Source: Flavobacterium sp.
GTDB lineage: Bacteria > Bacteroidota > Bacteroidia > Flavobacteriales > Flavobacteriaceae
Length of the DNA stretch: 64,000 bases
Assembly (NCBI GenBank): GCA_014379405.1
Contig: JACMLU010000007.1
Location: 124,001-188,000 of the forward strand
Direction of reading: 5' to 3'
A program made the translations under genes and the position numbers. Below, piece after piece: positions 55,801 to 63,007 of this stretch (position 1 is its first letter; every line of letters starts with the position of its first letter). A model generated the notes under the pieces. That model was not told the origin of the DNA and made no database searches. It worked only from the letters and a program-made list of their open reading frames with translations.

Positions 55801-56435
55801 TCCAATGATCTTTTGCGATGTTCCATTACTTTATCCTCTGGCATCATCGCTATGATGATTTCGTCTGGAATACCGTCGATTTTCGAAATTTCGTGAGAAG
55901 TTCTGAAACCATCAAAAATATTCAAAAATGGTACTCTTGTTTTTAATGTGGCAACCTGGGAAATTAGGGCAAAATCGTGCGCTTCTTGAACAGAACCACC
56001 AAACAACATTGCAAAACCTGTTTGACGACAAGCCATTACATCGGAATGGTCGCCAAAGATGGACAGTGCATGGGTAGCAATTGTTCGGGCGGCAACGTGG
56101 ATAACGCAAGGCAATAATTCACCCGCAATTTTGTACATATTAGGAATCATCAACAACAAACCTTGTGAGGCTGTAAATGTTGAAGTTAAAGCTCCTGCTT
56201 GTAGTGATCCGTGGACGGTTCCAGCTGCTCCGCCTTCGCTTTGCAATTCCACAATTCTTGGAACATTATTCCAAATATTTTTTTTACCTTTAGAACTGTA
56301 AAGCTCTGCATGTTCACCCATAGGCGATGATGGCGTAATTGGATAAATAGCGCAGACTTCATTCGTTTTGTGAGCAATTAAGGCCACCGCCTCATTACCA
56401 TCACAAATCAATTTTTTAAATTTTTTCGTATTCAT
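52899..56435 (-). CDS. nifJ: Pyruvate:ferredoxin (flavodoxin) oxidoreductase, single-chain
   Basis: A protein of 1178 aa, the length of homodimeric PFOR. Domain order: alpha (pyruvate and TPP interface, YPITPSSPMGEHAE), large middle and gamma domains, a 2x[4Fe-4S] domain with CTQCNKCIAICP (about 687) and CTGCDLCVVVCP (about 747), then the TPP/beta domain with the proximal-cluster Cys motif CSGCGETPYV (about 827) and GGDGWAYDIGYGGV (about 975). A final EVYSNTGGQASKSTP segment follows. It decarboxylates pyruvate to acetyl-CoA with reduction of ferredoxin. It is downstream of a ferredoxin gene on the same strand. PFOR is typical of anaerobic metabolism and is unusual in aerobic flavobacteria. 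Confidence 0.97.
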   Translation of the reverse strand: MNTKKFKKLICDGNEAVALIAHKTNEVCAIYPITPSSPMGEHAELYSSKGKKNIWNNVPRIVELQSEGGAAGTVHGSLQAGALTSTFTASQGLLLMIPNMYKIAGELLPCVIHVAARTIATHALSIFGDHSDVMACRQTGFAMLFGGSVQEAHDFALISQVATLKTRVPFLNIFDGFRTSHEISKIDGIPDEIIIAMMPEDKVMEHRKRSLDPDNPVLRGTTQNPDVFFQAREACNSFYDKVPGVVQETMDEFYEHTGRRYNLFDYIGHPEAERVIIIMGSAEGPVKEALDVMLADGEKVGVILVRLFNPFSIAAFVDKLPKTVQKIAVLDRTKEPGSVGDPLYLEIVAALVESGIELPVIVAGRYGLSSKEFTPAMVKGIYDELLNKKPKNHFTIGINDDVTFKSLYYDNTFDTKATTINCMFYGLGSDGTVGANKNSIKIIGETTDNYVQGYFVYDSKKAGAQTISHLRFGPDPINSNYLVDKADFIASHKFNFIEKFNMTADLKHGGTFLLNSPYSKDEIWDRLPIQIQKGIIEKEAKFYVIDATKVAFEASLGKRANTILQTCFFAISGILPKEEAIEKIKNAIVKSYSHKGEKVVKMNFNAVDKALENLHQVEYPKVASSEKQLASAMRGAPDGFVTEVLEKILAGFGDELPVSAFTVDGTFPTGTSQYEKSGIADFIPVWDDENLCTQCNKCIAICPHAAIRSKVVNNEDLASFPTSLKSVPAIGRPFSKENESYVLQVSPEDCTGCDLCVVVCPAVSKVKENFKAINMHKKIEVDVEENVNWDHFVELPYYDRTALQISNVKGAQFLEPLFEFSGACSGCGETPYVKLITQLYGDSILIANATGCSSIYGGNLPTTPYKKNEFGRGPAWANSLFEDNAEFGLGMKLGLTKKQEIAVDLLKTLEPLVGSELVQAIINNTEENEILKKEKFAQIAALQEILDGLPNNEDAKKLSQLTEYLRKKAVWIFGGDGWAYDIGYGGVDHVLSTGEDINILVMDTEVYSNTGGQASKSTPLGASAKFTIGGKKTSKKSMALQAISYGNVYVAQIAMGAKDLQSLKAIQEAAAYPGPSLIIAYSHCGEHGYELKNAISQQEKAIDSGYWPLFRFDPSQPKGKKFKLDSKEPSIPLSDFMYNEARFTRVVKENAELGAQLLNQAQEEVHTKWERLELYRDM

Positions 56436-56523
56436 TTTTTTTAGTTATTGTCACTATCATGAATCTGCTACTATTTATTCCGTCGCAAATTACGGACAGC
56501 ATTAATTTTTAAGATTAAAAAAA

Positions 56524-56569
56524 AGCTAAAAACCATTCCTCAATCGATTGAGATTTTAGATTTTTAGCT
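56524..56569 (-). terminator. Hairpin/attenuator between the ferredoxin and nifJ
   Basis: AGCTAAAAA and TTTTTAGCT arms enclose the palindrome CTCAATCGATTGAG, and a T-tract follows on the minus strand. It may terminate most ferredoxin mRNA and let a fraction read into nifJ. Confidence 0.65.
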
Positions 56570-56576
56570 CTTTAAA

Positions 56577-56930
56577 TTAGTTCTCACTATACAACCAGGC
56601 TTTTTTAGTTAATAATTCGCCTTCAGTTTCTTTATGATTCACATCGACAATACAACAATCCACCGGACAAACGGAAGCACATTGTGGCTCATCGTGGAAA
56701 CCTTTACATTCAGTGCATTTGTCTGAAACAATGTAGAAAAACTCATCAGAAATTGGGTCATTTTCTGCATCTGCATCCACTTCTGCACCTTTAGGTGTTT
56801 TTACCATTCCTTTTAGGGATGTCCCGTTTGAATAAGACCATTTAGTGTCTGGTTCGTAAATTGCATTGTTAGGACATTCTGAAATACATGCATCGCAATT
56901 GATACATTCGTCTGTTATAATAATAGCCAT
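56577..56930 (-). CDS. 2x[4Fe-4S] ferredoxin
   Basis: A protein of 117 aa. The first cluster motif CINCDACISECPNNAIY lies at residues ~9-25. The second is CTECKGFHDEPQCASVCPVDCC, with the extra residues between Cys2 and Cys3 seen in Alvin-type (FdxN-like) ferredoxins. The middle insert (about 30-75) is acidic, and the C-terminus carries a short tail. It is likely the electron carrier between PFOR, KorAB and complex I. It is divergent from korA across a shared regulatory site. Confidence 0.92.
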   Translation of the reverse strand: MAIIITDECINCDACISECPNNAIYEPDTKWSYSNGTSLKGMVKTPKGAEVDADAENDPISDEFFYIVSDKCTECKGFHDEPQCASVCPVDCCIVDVNHKETEGELLTKKAWLYSEN

Positions 56931-56956
56931 GTTTTTAGATATTTATAAATTATATG

Positions 56957-56964
56957 TAAATTTA
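56957..56964 (-). promoter_or_regulatory. -7-like box for the ferredoxin gene
   Basis: TAAATTTA on the minus strand, one mismatch from TAnnTTTG. Its first base lies 29.5 nt from the palindrome centre at 56993.5, the same as the korA box. Confidence 0.5.
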
Positions 56965-56984
56965 AACGTCTTTTAATTACTTTT

Positions 56985-57002
56985 ATATGATATAAATCAT
57001 AT
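56985..57002. promoter_or_regulatory. Candidate Crp/Fnr-family operator between ferredoxin and korA
   Basis: ATATGAT-ATAA-ATCATAT: seven-base arms around four bases, resembling TTGAT-N4-ATCAA. It sits about 41 bp upstream of the predicted start of both divergent genes, the class II activator position. Confidence 0.55.
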
Positions 57003-57030
57003 TTTGTTTTAATAAGTGAAATTATATTTG
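57003..57030 (+). promoter_or_regulatory. Promoter of korAB
   Basis: TTTG at 57003-57006 and TATATTTG at 57023-57030, spacing 16 nt, slightly short of consensus. The ATG is 53 nt further on. Confidence 0.6.
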
Positions 57031-57082
57031 ACTCATTAAATATTGCTTTTACATCAGTTTTAAGAACCTAATCCTTTAAATC

Positions 57083-58936
57083 ATGATTGCAACAAAAATG
57101 AAAATTCAACCTGAAGTACTCGAAGCTGTTGTCATCAGATTTGTTGGTGATTCAGGTGATGGAATGCAGCTTACTGGAACACAGTTTTCTGATACTTCCG
57201 CAATGTTTGGTAACGACATCGCCACTTTTCCCAATTATCCCGCTGAAATTCGAGCTCCACAAGGAAGTTTGTATGGCGTTTCAGGATTTCAAGTACACAT
57301 TGGAAGCGTTGAAGTTAGTACTCCGGGTGATAATGTCGATTTATTGGTTGCCATGAATCCAGCGGCTTTAAAAACGAATCTTTACGCTTTAAAACCAGGT
57401 CACGCCTTAATTGTAGATACAGAAGCATTTAATAAAAAGAATTTAGAAAAAGCGGAATACACTTCGAATCCATTAGAAGATGGAAGCCTAGAAAACTACA
57501 GAGTGATTCAGGTCGATATGACATCGTTAACTAAAGAAGCCTTGAAAGATGTTTCTGGTTTAGACACGAAAACGATTTCGAGAAGTAAAAATATGTTTTC
57601 ATTGGGAATGATTTATTGGATGTACAACCGTTCAACAGACCATACTATTGAGTTTTTCAATACTAAATTCAAATCCAAACCTCATTTAATAGAAGCTAAT
57701 ACCAAAGTATTAAACGCAGGCTATTATTATGCTGAAACTTTAGAGCTTATTCCCAATTCCTACACTATTTCTCCAGCCAAAATGGAAAGCGGAACCTATA
57801 GAATTATTATGGGGAATACCGCCACCGCTTGGGGATTTTTGGCAGCAGCCGAAAAAACGGGTTTGGAGTTATTCTTGGGTTCTTATCCTATAACACCAGC
57901 CACCGATATTTTGCACGAATTGGTAAAACACAAACACTTTGGCGTAAAAGCTTTTCAAGCAGAAGACGAAATTGCAGGCGTTACATCAGCAATTGGAGCA
58001 GCGTTTGCAGGAGATTTGGCAATTACAACTACTTCAGGTCCAGGTTTAGCATTAAAAGGAGAAGCAATCGGACTTGCAATAATGACCGAATTGCCTTTAG
58101 TTATTGTCGATGTGCAACGAGGTGGTCCATCTACAGGTTTGCCAACAAAAACAGAACAATCAGATTTGCTTCAAGCGATGTATGGCAGAAATGGTGAAAG
58201 TCCTTTGATTGTTATCGCCGCAAGTACTCCTGCCAACTGTTTTAATTTTGCTTATGAAGCCGCTCGACTTGCCTTGGAACATATGACGCCTGTTATATTA
58301 TTGACAGATGGATATATTGCCAACGGGGCAGCTCCTTGGAAAATCCAAACTGTGGCCGATATGCCGGAAATCAAAAACAATAAAATCTCGGAAGTCAAAG
58401 AAAATTGGCATCCTTATAATAGAGATGAATTTACTCTGGCTCGCAATTGGGCAATTCCAGGAACTCCAGGATTGGAACATCGAATTGGTGGATTGGAAAA
58501 AGATGCCGTTACAGGCAACATTTCTTATGAACCAGCGAACCACGAAAAAATGACCGCCATTAGAGCCGCAAAAATTGAACGTGTCAAATTTAATATTCCA
58601 GATTTGGAAACAGAATTTGCATCTGAAGGCGATTTGTTAGTTATTGGATGGGGAGGAACTTACGGTTCTTTGCATTCGGCGGTGAAACAAATCAATGAGG
58701 AGGGTTATAAAAAAATTGGTTATGCGCATTTCAATTATATCAATCCAATGCCAAAAAATACCGAGGAAATTTTATCCAAATATAAAAAAATAGTGGTTTG
58801 CGAATTAAACAGCGGCCAGTTTGCCAGTATATTAAAAATAAAATTCAGTTCATTCGAATTTTTACAATTCAACAAAATTCAAGGATTACCATTTGCCAAC
58901 GATGACCTAATTCATAAATTTAAAGAACTAGTATAA
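57083..58936 (+). CDS. korA: 2-oxoacid:ferredoxin oxidoreductase, fused gamma-alpha subunit
   Basis: A protein of 617 aa. The N-terminal gamma-type domain (VVIRFVGDSGDGMQLTG, then PAEIRAPQGSLYGVSGFQV, residues ~15-190) is fused to the alpha domain (LFLGSYPITPATDILHELV, FQAEDEIAGVTSAIGAAFAG, TTTSGPGLALKGEAIGLA, ~210-600). This architecture is typical of KorA, using 2-oxoglutarate and CoA. A second ATG at 57098 is possible. The korB start is 1 nt after its stop. It probably makes succinyl-CoA with reduced ferredoxin. Confidence 0.95.
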   Translation: MIATKMKIQPEVLEAVVIRFVGDSGDGMQLTGTQFSDTSAMFGNDIATFPNYPAEIRAPQGSLYGVSGFQVHIGSVEVSTPGDNVDLLVAMNPAALKTNLYALKPGHALIVDTEAFNKKNLEKAEYTSNPLEDGSLENYRVIQVDMTSLTKEALKDVSGLDTKTISRSKNMFSLGMIYWMYNRSTDHTIEFFNTKFKSKPHLIEANTKVLNAGYYYAETLELIPNSYTISPAKMESGTYRIIMGNTATAWGFLAAAEKTGLELFLGSYPITPATDILHELVKHKHFGVKAFQAEDEIAGVTSAIGAAFAGDLAITTTSGPGLALKGEAIGLAIMTELPLVIVDVQRGGPSTGLPTKTEQSDLLQAMYGRNGESPLIVIAASTPANCFNFAYEAARLALEHMTPVILLTDGYIANGAAPWKIQTVADMPEIKNNKISEVKENWHPYNRDEFTLARNWAIPGTPGLEHRIGGLEKDAVTGNISYEPANHEKMTAIRAAKIERVKFNIPDLETEFASEGDLLVIGWGGTYGSLHSAVKQINEEGYKKIGYAHFNYINPMPKNTEEILSKYKKIVVCELNSGQFASILKIKFSSFEFLQFNKIQGLPFANDDLIHKFKELV

Positions 58937-58937
58937 T

Positions 58938-59951
58938 ATGGAAACTATAGCTGAAAAAAAATATACTGCCAAAGATTTTACAAGTGATCAAGAAGTAAGA
59001 TGGTGTCCGGGTTGTGATGATTACGTGATTTTGCGTACGATGCAAAAAGTACTTCCTGAAATGGGAGTTGCTAAAGAAGATGTGGTTTTTGTATCCGGTA
59101 TTGGATGTTCTTCCCGTTTTCCTTATTATATGGAAACCTACGGAATTCACAGTATTCACGGTAGAGCTCCAGGAATTGCAACAGGCGTAAAACTTGCCAA
59201 TCCAAATTTAAGTGTTTGGATTGCAACTGGAGATGGTGATGCAATGGCCATTGGTGGCAATCACTTTATCCACGTTTTGCGTAGAAATGTCGATTTGAAT
59301 ATTATCCTTTTCAATAACGAAATCTATGGTTTAACCAAAGGGCAGTTCTCTCCCACTTCATTGATTGGTCAAAAAACAAAATCCTCTCCTTACGGAAATA
59401 CCCAACCTCCTTTTTCTCCTGGAGAATTGGCTTTGGGTGCGCAAGCGAGATTTTTTGCCAGAGTTGGAGGTAACAGCCCGAAAGAAATGGGACAGATTTT
59501 TATCGAAGCCCATCAATTTAAAGGAACTTCTTTGATTGAAGTCTTGCAAAACTGCGTGATTTTTAATGATGGCTGTTTTGACCACGTTACGGATAAAGAA
59601 GTAAAAGAAGACAAACAAATTTATTTGGAACACGGAAAACCAATGATTTTTGGCAAAAACAAAGACAAAGGATTAGTCTTGAATGGATTAAAATTAGAAG
59701 TAGTAACCATTGGCGAAAATGGAATCACGCAGGAAGATATTTTGGTTCACAATGCCAAAGAACAAGATCCAACGCTTCATCAAATGCTCGTTCGACAAAA
59801 AAATCCATTGGCAACGGGAGTTATCCGAAGTTTCAATGATGCTACTTTGGAAGAAAGAGAAGATGCTTTAACAGCTCAAGTCAAAGCCAATTCCAGTTTT
59901 ACCAAAACCGACGACTTGTTCTTTTCGGGTGAAACTTATGAAGTGAAATAA
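58938..59951 (+). CDS. korB: 2-oxoacid:ferredoxin oxidoreductase beta subunit
   Basis: A protein of 337 aa. The beta/TPP domain carries WCPGCDDYVILRTMQKV (Cys for the cluster), SGIGCSSRFPYYMETYG, HGRAPGIATGVKLANP, and the TPP motif GDGDAMAIGGNH with NNEIYGLTKGQFSPTS. No extra ferredoxin domain is present, so it needs a separate electron carrier, likely the divergent ferredoxin. It is cotranscribed with korA. Confidence 0.96.
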   Translation: METIAEKKYTAKDFTSDQEVRWCPGCDDYVILRTMQKVLPEMGVAKEDVVFVSGIGCSSRFPYYMETYGIHSIHGRAPGIATGVKLANPNLSVWIATGDGDAMAIGGNHFIHVLRRNVDLNIILFNNEIYGLTKGQFSPTSLIGQKTKSSPYGNTQPPFSPGELALGAQARFFARVGGNSPKEMGQIFIEAHQFKGTSLIEVLQNCVIFNDGCFDHVTDKEVKEDKQIYLEHGKPMIFGKNKDKGLVLNGLKLEVVTIGENGITQEDILVHNAKEQDPTLHQMLVRQKNPLATGVIRSFNDATLEEREDALTAQVKANSSFTKTDDLFFSGETYEVK

Positions 59952-59954
59952 TAC

Positions 59955-60010
59955 CGCTAGTTATTTCAAATTAGTTCAATAAAAATTGAACTAAATGAAA
60001 TATACAGCGG
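59955..60010. repeat. Large hairpin between korB and nuoA
   Basis: Core TTAGTTCAAT (59972-59981) with ATTGAACTAA (59986-59995), a perfect 10-bp stem with an AAAA loop. Outer arms ATTTCA/TGAAAT and CCGCT/AGCGG (59955-59959, 60006-60010) extend it with bulges. Confidence 0.7.
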
Positions 60011-60011
60011 C

Positions 60012-60058
60012 ATTATACCAGAGCAATTAGAATAAAATATATTAACGAATGGTATAAT
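60012..60058. repeat. Second inverted repeat upstream of nuoA
   Basis: ATTATACCA (60012-60020) and TGGTATAAT (60050-60058), perfect 9-bp arms, 29-nt spacer, ending 29 nt before the nuoA ATG. It may be an operator or part of a leader structure. Confidence 0.55.
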
Positions 60059-60087
60059 TAGCATACAAACGAATAAAATAAATCATT

Positions 60088-60438
60088 ATGGGTTCAGAAG
60101 CAATTATAGTTTTTTTATTGGCCGGAATCGTTTTGGTCGCCGGTGCCAATTTTCTATCCAATTTAATTTCGCCAAAATCAGACAATTCACAAAAAAGGGA
60201 ACCGTATGAAAGTGGAATGACCACCATTGGACCAACTTGGGTTCAGTTTAAAGTGGGCTACTATTTATACGCCATTCTGTTCTTGGTTTTTGATGTCGAG
60301 GTAGCCTTTTTAATTCCTTGGGCAGTAGTTTTCAAAGAAATTGGAATAGTAGCATTTTACGAAATTATCATCTTTCTAGTAATATTAGGTTTAGGCTTAG
60401 CCTACGCTTGGAAAAAAGGAGCATTAAAATGGGAATAA
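60088..60438 (+). CDS. nuoA: Complex I subunit A
   Basis: A protein of 116 aa, three transmembrane helices ([20 protein letters not shown], the segment around [20 protein letters not shown], and [19 protein letters not shown]). The conserved loop KREPYESGM and [12 protein letters not shown] segment identify NuoA/NDH-3. It is first in the nuo cluster and overlaps nuoB by 10 nt. Confidence 0.97.
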   Translation: MGSEAIIVFLLAGIVLVAGANFLSNLISPKSDNSQKREPYESGMTTIGPTWVQFKVGYYLYAILFLVFDVEVAFLIPWAVVFKEIGIVAFYEIIIFLVILGLGLAYAWKKGALKWE

Positions 60439-60989
60439 ATAACACACCCGAGATACCCGCAGATTTCCCTGGAAAAGTAATTCCGGCAGGAAATGGAGCA
60501 AATGTCATCGTTACCTCTTTAGATCAAATCATTAATTGGGGGCGAGCTAATTCACTTTGGTCGCTTTATTTTGGAACCAGCTGTTGCGCCATCGAAATGA
60601 TGCAAACCGGAGCTGCCAAACACGATTATTCCAGATTTGGATTCGAGGTGGCGAGGCCTTCGCCACGTCAAGCCGATTTAATTATCATTGCAGGAACTAT
60701 TGTCAACAAAATGGCACCCGTTTTACGTCGTTTGTACGATCAAATGGCTGAACCAAAATACGTAATTGCAATGGGAGCTTGCGCCATTTCGGGTGGACCT
60801 TTCTACTACAATTCTTATTCTGTTGTGAAAGGTGCTGACCACGTTATCCCTGTTGATGTTTACGTGCCGGGTTGTCCGCCTCGTCCAGAAGCTTTATTGG
60901 AAGGAATGTTGATGCTTCAAGACAAAATACGAACTGAAAGTATGAAAAACAAAGTATTCCCTATCGACGGGTTTGACGAAGGACTTTGA
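60429..60989 (+). CDS. nuoB: Complex I subunit B
   Basis: A protein of 186 aa. The ATG at 60429 overlaps the nuoA stop; a longer in-frame extension into nuoA is an artefact. It carries the N2 cluster Cys ligands in [28 protein letters not shown] and [14 protein letters not shown]. It passes electrons to quinone through cluster N2. The paired cysteine CC is conserved, so the quinone end of this complex is complete. Confidence 0.97.
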   Translation: MGINNTPEIPADFPGKVIPAGNGANVIVTSLDQIINWGRANSLWSLYFGTSCCAIEMMQTGAAKHDYSRFGFEVARPSPRQADLIIIAGTIVNKMAPVLRRLYDQMAEPKYVIAMGACAISGGPFYYNSYSVVKGADHVIPVDVYVPGCPPRPEALLEGMLMLQDKIRTESMKNKVFPIDGFDEGL

Positions 60990-61034
60990 GAAGTGGGAAG
61001 TTGGAAGATGGAAGATGGAAATACAAAATTAGTA

Positions 61035-61065
61035 ATGAGATTTAAACCTCTTCAGCTAATCTCAT
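61035..61065. repeat. Inverted repeat before nuoC
   Basis: ATGAGATT (61035-61042) and AATCTCAT (61058-61065) flank a 15-nt loop. It is preceded by low-complexity GGAAG/GATGGAAG repeats at about 60993-61020. Confidence 0.5.
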
Positions 61066-61090
61066 ATAATTGTTTAATAAACTAATAGTT

Positions 61091-61552
61091 ATGACTAACG
61101 AAGCATTACAAAGCTTGATAAGCACTTGGATTCCCGAGTTGGAATTCACCGAAGAAAAATCCCAGTTTCTAAATATAAGCGTTCAACCTGAACATTTGCA
61201 CCAATTAATGATGCAATTAAAACGCAATCCCGAAACAAATTTCAATTATTTATTTTGCTTGAGCGGAGTAGATTGGGAGGCAGCATTAGGCGTGGTTTAT
61301 CATCTTGAATCTACTACTCACCGACATACGATTGTCGTAAAAGTAAAAACAACCGACCGAGAAAACCCAACATTTGACTCGGTTTGCGACATTTGGTACA
61401 CTGCAGAATTCCACGAAAGAGAAGCTTTTGATTTCTTCGGAATAAAATTCAACAACCATCCAAATTTAAAAAGACTCTTCTTGACCGAAGAATGGGATGG
61501 GTTTCCGCTGAGAAAAGATTACGTCGATGAAATTAATATGGTTATCAAATAA
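61091..61552 (+). CDS. nuoC: Complex I subunit C
   Basis: A protein of 153 aa starting MTNEALQSLISTWIPELEF; a TTG start 21 nt upstream is disfavoured. The 30-kDa subunit core is FNYLFCLSGVDWEAALG and the signature FHEREAFDFFGIKFNNHPNLKRLF, then EEWDGFPLRKDYV. It is separate from nuoD, unlike the NuoCD fusion of E. coli. Confidence 0.95.
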   Translation: MTNEALQSLISTWIPELEFTEEKSQFLNISVQPEHLHQLMMQLKRNPETNFNYLFCLSGVDWEAALGVVYHLESTTHRHTIVVKVKTTDRENPTFDSVCDIWYTAEFHEREAFDFFGIKFNNHPNLKRLFLTEEWDGFPLRKDYVDEINMVIK

Positions 61553-61845
61553 TAAAGTAGCTTTTCTTTTGAACCATTAAGAAAATTAAGGTTCATTAAG
61601 GCTAAAACTTAATTTTCTTAATTCCTCTTAATGGTTTAAAAAATGAAAATATAATAAAGTTATTTTTCTTCTGAACCATTAAGAAAATTAAGGTTCATTA
61701 AGGCTAAAACTTAATTTTTCTTAATTCCCTTAATGGTTTAAAAAATGAAAATATAATAAAGTTGTTTTTCTTCTGAACCACTAAGAAAATTAAGGTTCAT
61801 TAAGATTAAAACTTGATTTTCTTTATGGTTAAAAAAATGAAAATT
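61551..61845. repeat. Three tandem ~102-bp hairpin repeats between nuoC and nuoD
   Basis: Units begin AATAAAGT at 61551, 61653 and 61755; units 1 and 2 are 102 bp each and unit 3 is truncated at ~91 bp. Each unit holds an inverted repeat (AACCATTAAG near the left, CTTAATGGTT near the right), weaker in unit 3. This makes up nearly all of the 326-bp gap; no ORF is present. Confidence 0.85.
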
Positions 61846-61878
61846 TAAGTCTGCAAAGCGGGCATACAAATAAATAAA

Positions 61879-62997
61879 ATGGATACTACTATAACCAACA
61901 ATTTTAAATCCGAAGAATATTTCATCAATATGGGTCCTCAACACCCGGCAACACACGGAGTTTTGCGCTTGTTGTTGACCATTGACGGTGAAATAATCAA
62001 AAAAGTGGAACCTGATTTGGGCTATATCCACCGTTCTATCGAAAAAATGTGTGAACGCGACAGCTATCAACAAATCGTGCATTTGACGGACAGAATGGAT
62101 TATCTTTCTTCGCATATCAACAACGAGGCCGTTTGTCTTACGGTTGAAAATGCTTTAAAACTCGAAATTCCAAATCGTGTAAAAGTCATTCGAACCATTC
62201 TAGGCGAATTGACCCGAATTGCTTCCCATACTTTGTGGTGGGGTGTTATGGGAATGGACGTCGGTGCTTTGACGACTTATTTCTACGGTTTCAGGGATCG
62301 TGAAATGATAAACGATATTTTCGAAGAAACTTGTGGCGCTCGTTTGACGATGAACTACAACATTCCCGGAGGATTGATGTTTGACATTCACCCAAATTTT
62401 GTAAAAAGAACTAAAGAATTTATAGCTCATTTCAAAACAAAATTACCTGAATACGATACCCTTTTGACAGGAAACATCATTTTCCAAAAAAGGATGAAAG
62501 GCATTGGAATTTTATCCAAAGAAGATGCCATTTCGTTTGGAGCTTCTGGGCCAGTGGGTCGTGGTTCCGGTTATTCTTGCGACGTGAGAAAACATCATCC
62601 GTACAGTGCTTACAACAAAGTAACATTCAATGAAATCTTGAAAACCGAAGGCGATACTTTTGCCCGTTACCAAGTCAGAATTCTGGAAATGTGGGAATCA
62701 TTGTCGATAATCGAACAATTGATTGACAACATTCCCGAAGGCGATTTTAAAGTAGCTACCAATACGGTTATCAAATTGCCAGAAGGAGAATATTACGAAA
62801 GAGTGGAAACTGCCAGAGGAGAATTGGGCGTTTACATCATCAGTACAGGAACCAAAAATCCGTATCGTGTAAAATTTCGTTCACCGGGATTCTCCAACTT
62901 ATCCTTGTTAAATCACATCGCCGTTGGCGGAAAAATTGGGGATTTAGTGGCAACAATGGCAACATTAGACCTTGTAATTCCAGATATCGACCGATAA
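61879..62997 (+). CDS. nuoD: Complex I subunit D
   Basis: A protein of 372 aa. The 49-kDa subunit motifs are NMGPQHPATHGVLRLLL (quinone-site His and neighbours), DLGYIHRSIEKMCE, GRGSGYSCDVRKHHPYSAY and ARYQVRILEMWES. The chain is slightly shorter than the usual 400 residues. It is followed 10 nt later by nuoH, with no nuoE, F or G between. Confidence 0.96.
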   Translation: MDTTITNNFKSEEYFINMGPQHPATHGVLRLLLTIDGEIIKKVEPDLGYIHRSIEKMCERDSYQQIVHLTDRMDYLSSHINNEAVCLTVENALKLEIPNRVKVIRTILGELTRIASHTLWWGVMGMDVGALTTYFYGFRDREMINDIFEETCGARLTMNYNIPGGLMFDIHPNFVKRTKEFIAHFKTKLPEYDTLLTGNIIFQKRMKGIGILSKEDAISFGASGPVGRGSGYSCDVRKHHPYSAYNKVTFNEILKTEGDTFARYQVRILEMWESLSIIEQLIDNIPEGDFKVATNTVIKLPEGEYYERVETARGELGVYIISTGTKNPYRVKFRSPGFSNLSLLNHIAVGGKIGDLVATMATLDLVIPDIDR

Positions 62998-63007
62998 AAT
63001 TCACCTT

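Noticed and set aside
56479..56496. TCCGT-N8-ACGGA inverted repeat upstream of nifJ as an operator
   Set aside because: Only 5-bp arms with a long spacer; no second copy was found near related genes.
60318..60428. N-terminal extension of nuoB into nuoA
   Set aside because: The nuoB family starts at ATG 60429; the extension only reads nuoA out of frame.
61551..61845. CRISPR array between nuoC and nuoD
   Set aside because: The units are contiguous 102-bp near-identical copies with no unique spacers, so this is a tandem repeat.
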